Shown: in pieces, positions 61,518-64,000 of the stretch | Layout: the number at the start of each line of letters is the position of its first letter | Numbering within the stretch: position 1 is the stretch's first letter | Assembly: GCA_013396655.1 (NCBI GenBank) | Contig: WBMV01004231.1 | Location: 434,001-498,000, forward strand | Length of the DNA: 64,000 nucleotides | Direction: 5' to 3' | From: Campylorhamphus procurvoides | Lineage: Eukaryota; Chordata; Aves; Passeriformes; Dendrocolaptidae | Position numbers and translations under genes: made by a program | Notes under the pieces: model-generated | The model's database searches: none | Seen by the model: only the letters and a program-made list of their open reading frames with translations | What the model was told of the DNA's origin: nothing

Positions 61518-63966
61518 CTGTGCAAGAAAGAAATAGTTTTGAATTCTCAGTTTCAACAGATGCCCAATCATGCTTATGAAGACCTCTCCCCCTCTGACTC
61601 CAGGAGGGCGCACAGGCAGCTGCCACTAGGGCTTGTTGTATTACACGGGTGATTAGTGGTTTTCAACACATAAAAGTTTTTCACCTGTTAATTTTCATGA
61701 AGACAGGATGGCCTTAGACTGCTGGACAAGTGTCTTCAGCCAAGGGCAGCCAAACAGGGTGACAGGGTTACCATCTTGCCCTGCCTCCCAGATGGGGCCA
61801 TGGCCTGAAAGTGTGTCATATTCTCGCTATTAAAGGATCAGAAGTTTTAAGCCCTGAATTTTGAAAATAATAGGGAAGCTATGTTCCAGAGCTTTTTAAA
61901 TAGCCACATTACTGATGCACTTCAGATAGGAAGCAAGTTTCATACACATACACTCACTGTATGTTTGCCCATACAATTCCTGTAAACATGATATACATGT
62001 GCCCACATAAATACATGCAGACCCACACGCAGTTTTTTATTTGTTTGTGCACACAGCTGTCCCTAATAGGATACTTGGAACATTTTATTTTCCATTCATC
62101 TACTGAATTTCAGTGGAAAGCATGCCCCTGAGGAGGAGTTACCCCCACGAGAGCTGACTGCCTGTTGTTGCTCAGGGTCTCTGCTAAGCACTGGCTTACA
62201 GGTGTTGATTTAACAAACACAGCTGCACTCACAACTTGGAGGGCACCCAAAAACCCTACAGTCCCCTCAGACTATGCATAAGTGCAATGCTTGATGACTT
62301 GTGGTCTATTGCTCTCCAAGGATCTTGCCCTGTGACTCTAGGAAGGACAAGGCAGACTAAATTCTGCTGACTGCCAAGTTTGAAGAACTCCTATAGGAAT
62401 AGCAAGAATGCAGATCTGGCAGATGCTGTAAATGTCTAGGAAGGACACTGAGACTAGCAAAGAGTGACATTAATTACTTCCCCTTTACCTTCTCCATCTT
62501 GTGGCTCTCCACCAACCCAGAAACAGCAGTTTCTTTTGGAAATCCTATGAAAAGTGTTCCATTTAGTAGGGCTGACTGAGATAAAGACACTGGATGCGTT
62601 GGGGAAGGAACACAATGGAGATTGTGGGGAACTTGTCAACAACCAGCTGGGAAGGATACCTATTCCTTATTGACAACAGTCAGCTTCCTGCTTTTGTTTT
62701 AATTTTCTTTCCTGCTGAAGTGCCGGCTGTTCACAGGAACAATGGAGCTGGAAACTAACCCCATTTGCTAAGATTTCCCCCTATAGGAACTCCTCAAGGG
62801 TTTGTTTTCCTCTATATCCTTCAGACAGAGATTGTCTGGGAGCCAACCTCCTGCTACCCACTGTAGCGGGGCCCTTTGCTTTTTTCATGGCCCCAACCTA
62901 ATAATATTTTCGCAAAATGGGTTTAGGTCTCTCTGAGTGACTTACCATCTCTTCCATAAGAATTTGGGATCTGTAGATAAGTTTAGAACAAAGCTGCCAG
63001 CAAAAGAAATAAATCAATACCCTTTGCCTTTAACCCTCAATGTAACCTCATGGCTAGGATGCTCCCAAAAGATGGGGTCAGTTTAAGACTAATGTTTTCT
63101 ATGAAACATACTAAAGGTCCCCTTCCTGCTCTACTAGAGCAGGAAACTCTTGAGGCTCCCAAGGCTTTAGTCCAGAATGGCCAAATGCAAGATACCTGAT
63201 GGATCATCCCAAGGAATGGAGATGCTGCACTCAATAGAGAACCACTGACTGGCAATCTCAGAAGGGCTTGTGGGATGGAGCAACACGGTCTAGTGGGAGG
63301 TGTCTCTGCCCACAGCAAAGCGGGTGGAAGGAGATGATCCTTAAGGTTCCTTCCAACCCAGGCCAGTCTATGATTATGATTACGCTTGGCTTGCTCAGGA
63401 AAAAAATCTGTACAGTCCTTTCATTCCTGACACATTATCTCTGTGATTTGCAGCTAAAAACTCTTGAGATGACCTTAGTAAAGTGAATGCTGCTTTGTGG
63501 TCCAAGCTTCAGGTCAGAGGTATTGGGGGACCTGAATTAAGTAAGAGTAATAGTGTGTGATAGTGTCCAGCACAGTCACTGCCAGTCCAAGCCAAAGAGA
63601 ACCACCAGGAACTGTCCTGCAGGGAGATGGATCCCACACTGGTGAGCACGGGAACTCCTACCCCCCTGGGTGGGCAGAGGCTCCACCAGCCTCGCTCAGA
63701 GCAAACCTCCCAGCAAGCAGCATCCACAGGACAGTGGCACAGCTCTGTACCTGAGGCACGGGGGGCTTGGGAGCAGGAGGAGCTGGTCTGCTCGGGGGTG
63801 TCCGCCGGGCCACGTCCCTCGGAGGTGCCGGCTGTGCTGGCCCCGCTGGCTGCCCCACACTGCAGCTGAGGCTGGGGGAGAAGGCAGAAGGCTGCTGCCT
63901 GTTTATCTGCAGCCCTGGAGCTTGGTGGGCAGGAGGTTTTGGCAGCGTTTCAGGGAAGCCAATCAC
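61371..63966 (-). CDS. ADAM19: ADAM19 cytoplasmic tail, two exons (partial gene)
   Basis: ADAM metallopeptidase domain 19 (meltrin beta), a membrane-anchored sheddase of neuregulin-type substrates, important in heart development. Only the 3' part is present, on the - strand. Exons 63966-63751 and 61517-61371 join in phase 0 into 121 residues of proline-rich cytoplasmic tail: VIGFPETLPKPPAHQAPGLQ through PAPPAPKPPVPQ, then DISRPRPPQRALPANPVPSR through GRLQPVAE. The segments APKPPV.Q and SRPRPPQRALPANPVP match my memory of human ADAM19. Several PxxP motifs are candidate SH3 sites, as known for partners such as Tks5 and PACSIN. The catalytic, disintegrin and membrane regions lie beyond position 64000; the final coding exon was not found. 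The gene converges with NIPAL4. Confidence 0.88.
61518..63750 (-). other. ADAM19: ADAM19 intron
   Basis: 2.2-kb intron between the two tail exons, AT-rich, with a CR1 fragment at 63270-63380. No other exon was recognised; a small alternative tail exon cannot be excluded. Confidence 0.7.
63270..63380 (+). repeat. CR1 LINE 3' fragment (sense to + strand)
   Basis: It contains GGAGCAACACGGTCTAGTGG, a GAGGTGTCTCTGCCCACAGC block, GAGATGATCCTTAAGGTTCC, CTTCCAACCCAGGCCAGTCT and ends ATGATTATGATTA. The CR1 3' landmarks are in order. It lies antisense to ADAM19 in its intron. Confidence 0.9.
63751..63966 (-). CDS. ADAM19: ADAM19 tail exon (VIGFPETLPKPP)
   Basis: 216 nt, phase 0-0, with - strand acceptor TCTTCTGCCCAG and donor GTACAG. 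72 residues, about one quarter proline, with RRTPPSRPAPPAPKPPVPQ at its end giving overlapping class I/II SH3 ligand motifs. Confidence 0.88.
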
Positions 63967-64000
63967 CTGGGCAGAAGACAAATCCTCAGTTAGGTATTTC
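63967..64000 (-). other. ADAM19: ADAM19 intron (partial, window end)
   Basis: 34 nt of intron with the pyrimidine tract leading to the acceptor of the tail exon. The rest of ADAM19 lies beyond the window. Confidence 0.75.

Overview
This window is nuclear DNA from a vertebrate, most likely a bird. It contains spliced protein-coding genes with GT-AG introns, a CpG-island promoter, and several CR1 LINE 3' fragments of the avian type (CCTTCCAAC near an ATTCTGTGAT or ATTCTATGAT tail). The gene order CYFIP2 (+), FNDC9 (-, nested), NIPAL4 (+), ADAM19 (-) matches human 5q33.3 as I remember it. The species cannot be named from the window alone.

Layout. 1-44.7 kb: CYFIP2 on the + strand. I placed 29 consecutive coding exons, which encode residues 40-1253 of the 1253-residue protein with no gap in reading frame. 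The exons for residues 1-39 lie to the left of the window. A 3' UTR of about 3.9 kb ends at an AATAAA at 44684. The largest CYFIP2 intron (21073-29744) contains the small gene FNDC9 on the opposite strand: one coding exon, plus a likely non-coding first exon with its own TATA-like box. 44.7-48.5 kb is intergenic, followed by an antisense CR1 copy and then a CpG island. 49.2-56.25 kb: NIPAL4 on the + strand in six coding exons (399 residues from the chosen ATG; an in-frame upstream ATG would give 446). 56.3-64.0 kb: the convergent 3' part of ADAM19 on the - strand. Two exons of its proline-rich cytoplasmic tail are recognisable; its last short coding exon was not found.

Functions. CYFIP2 is a core subunit of the WAVE regulatory complex and links Rac1 to Arp2/3 actin assembly; it also belongs to the FMRP-interacting family. 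FNDC9 is a single-pass fibronectin-III membrane protein of unknown role. NIPAL4 is a multi-pass NIPA-family membrane protein, in mammals linked to skin barrier lipid metabolism and ichthyosis. ADAM19 is a membrane metalloprotease whose tail binds SH3 proteins. They are neighbours, not a pathway.

I saw no previously undescribed system. The points most worth a second look concern RNA processing: a GC-AG intron, a duplicated splice donor 21 nt apart, a NAGNAG acceptor, the genomic AAG codon of the known CYFIP2 K320 RNA-editing site, an in-frame 96-nt NIPAL4 intron, and a telomere-like G-rich repeat in the NIPAL4 promoter.
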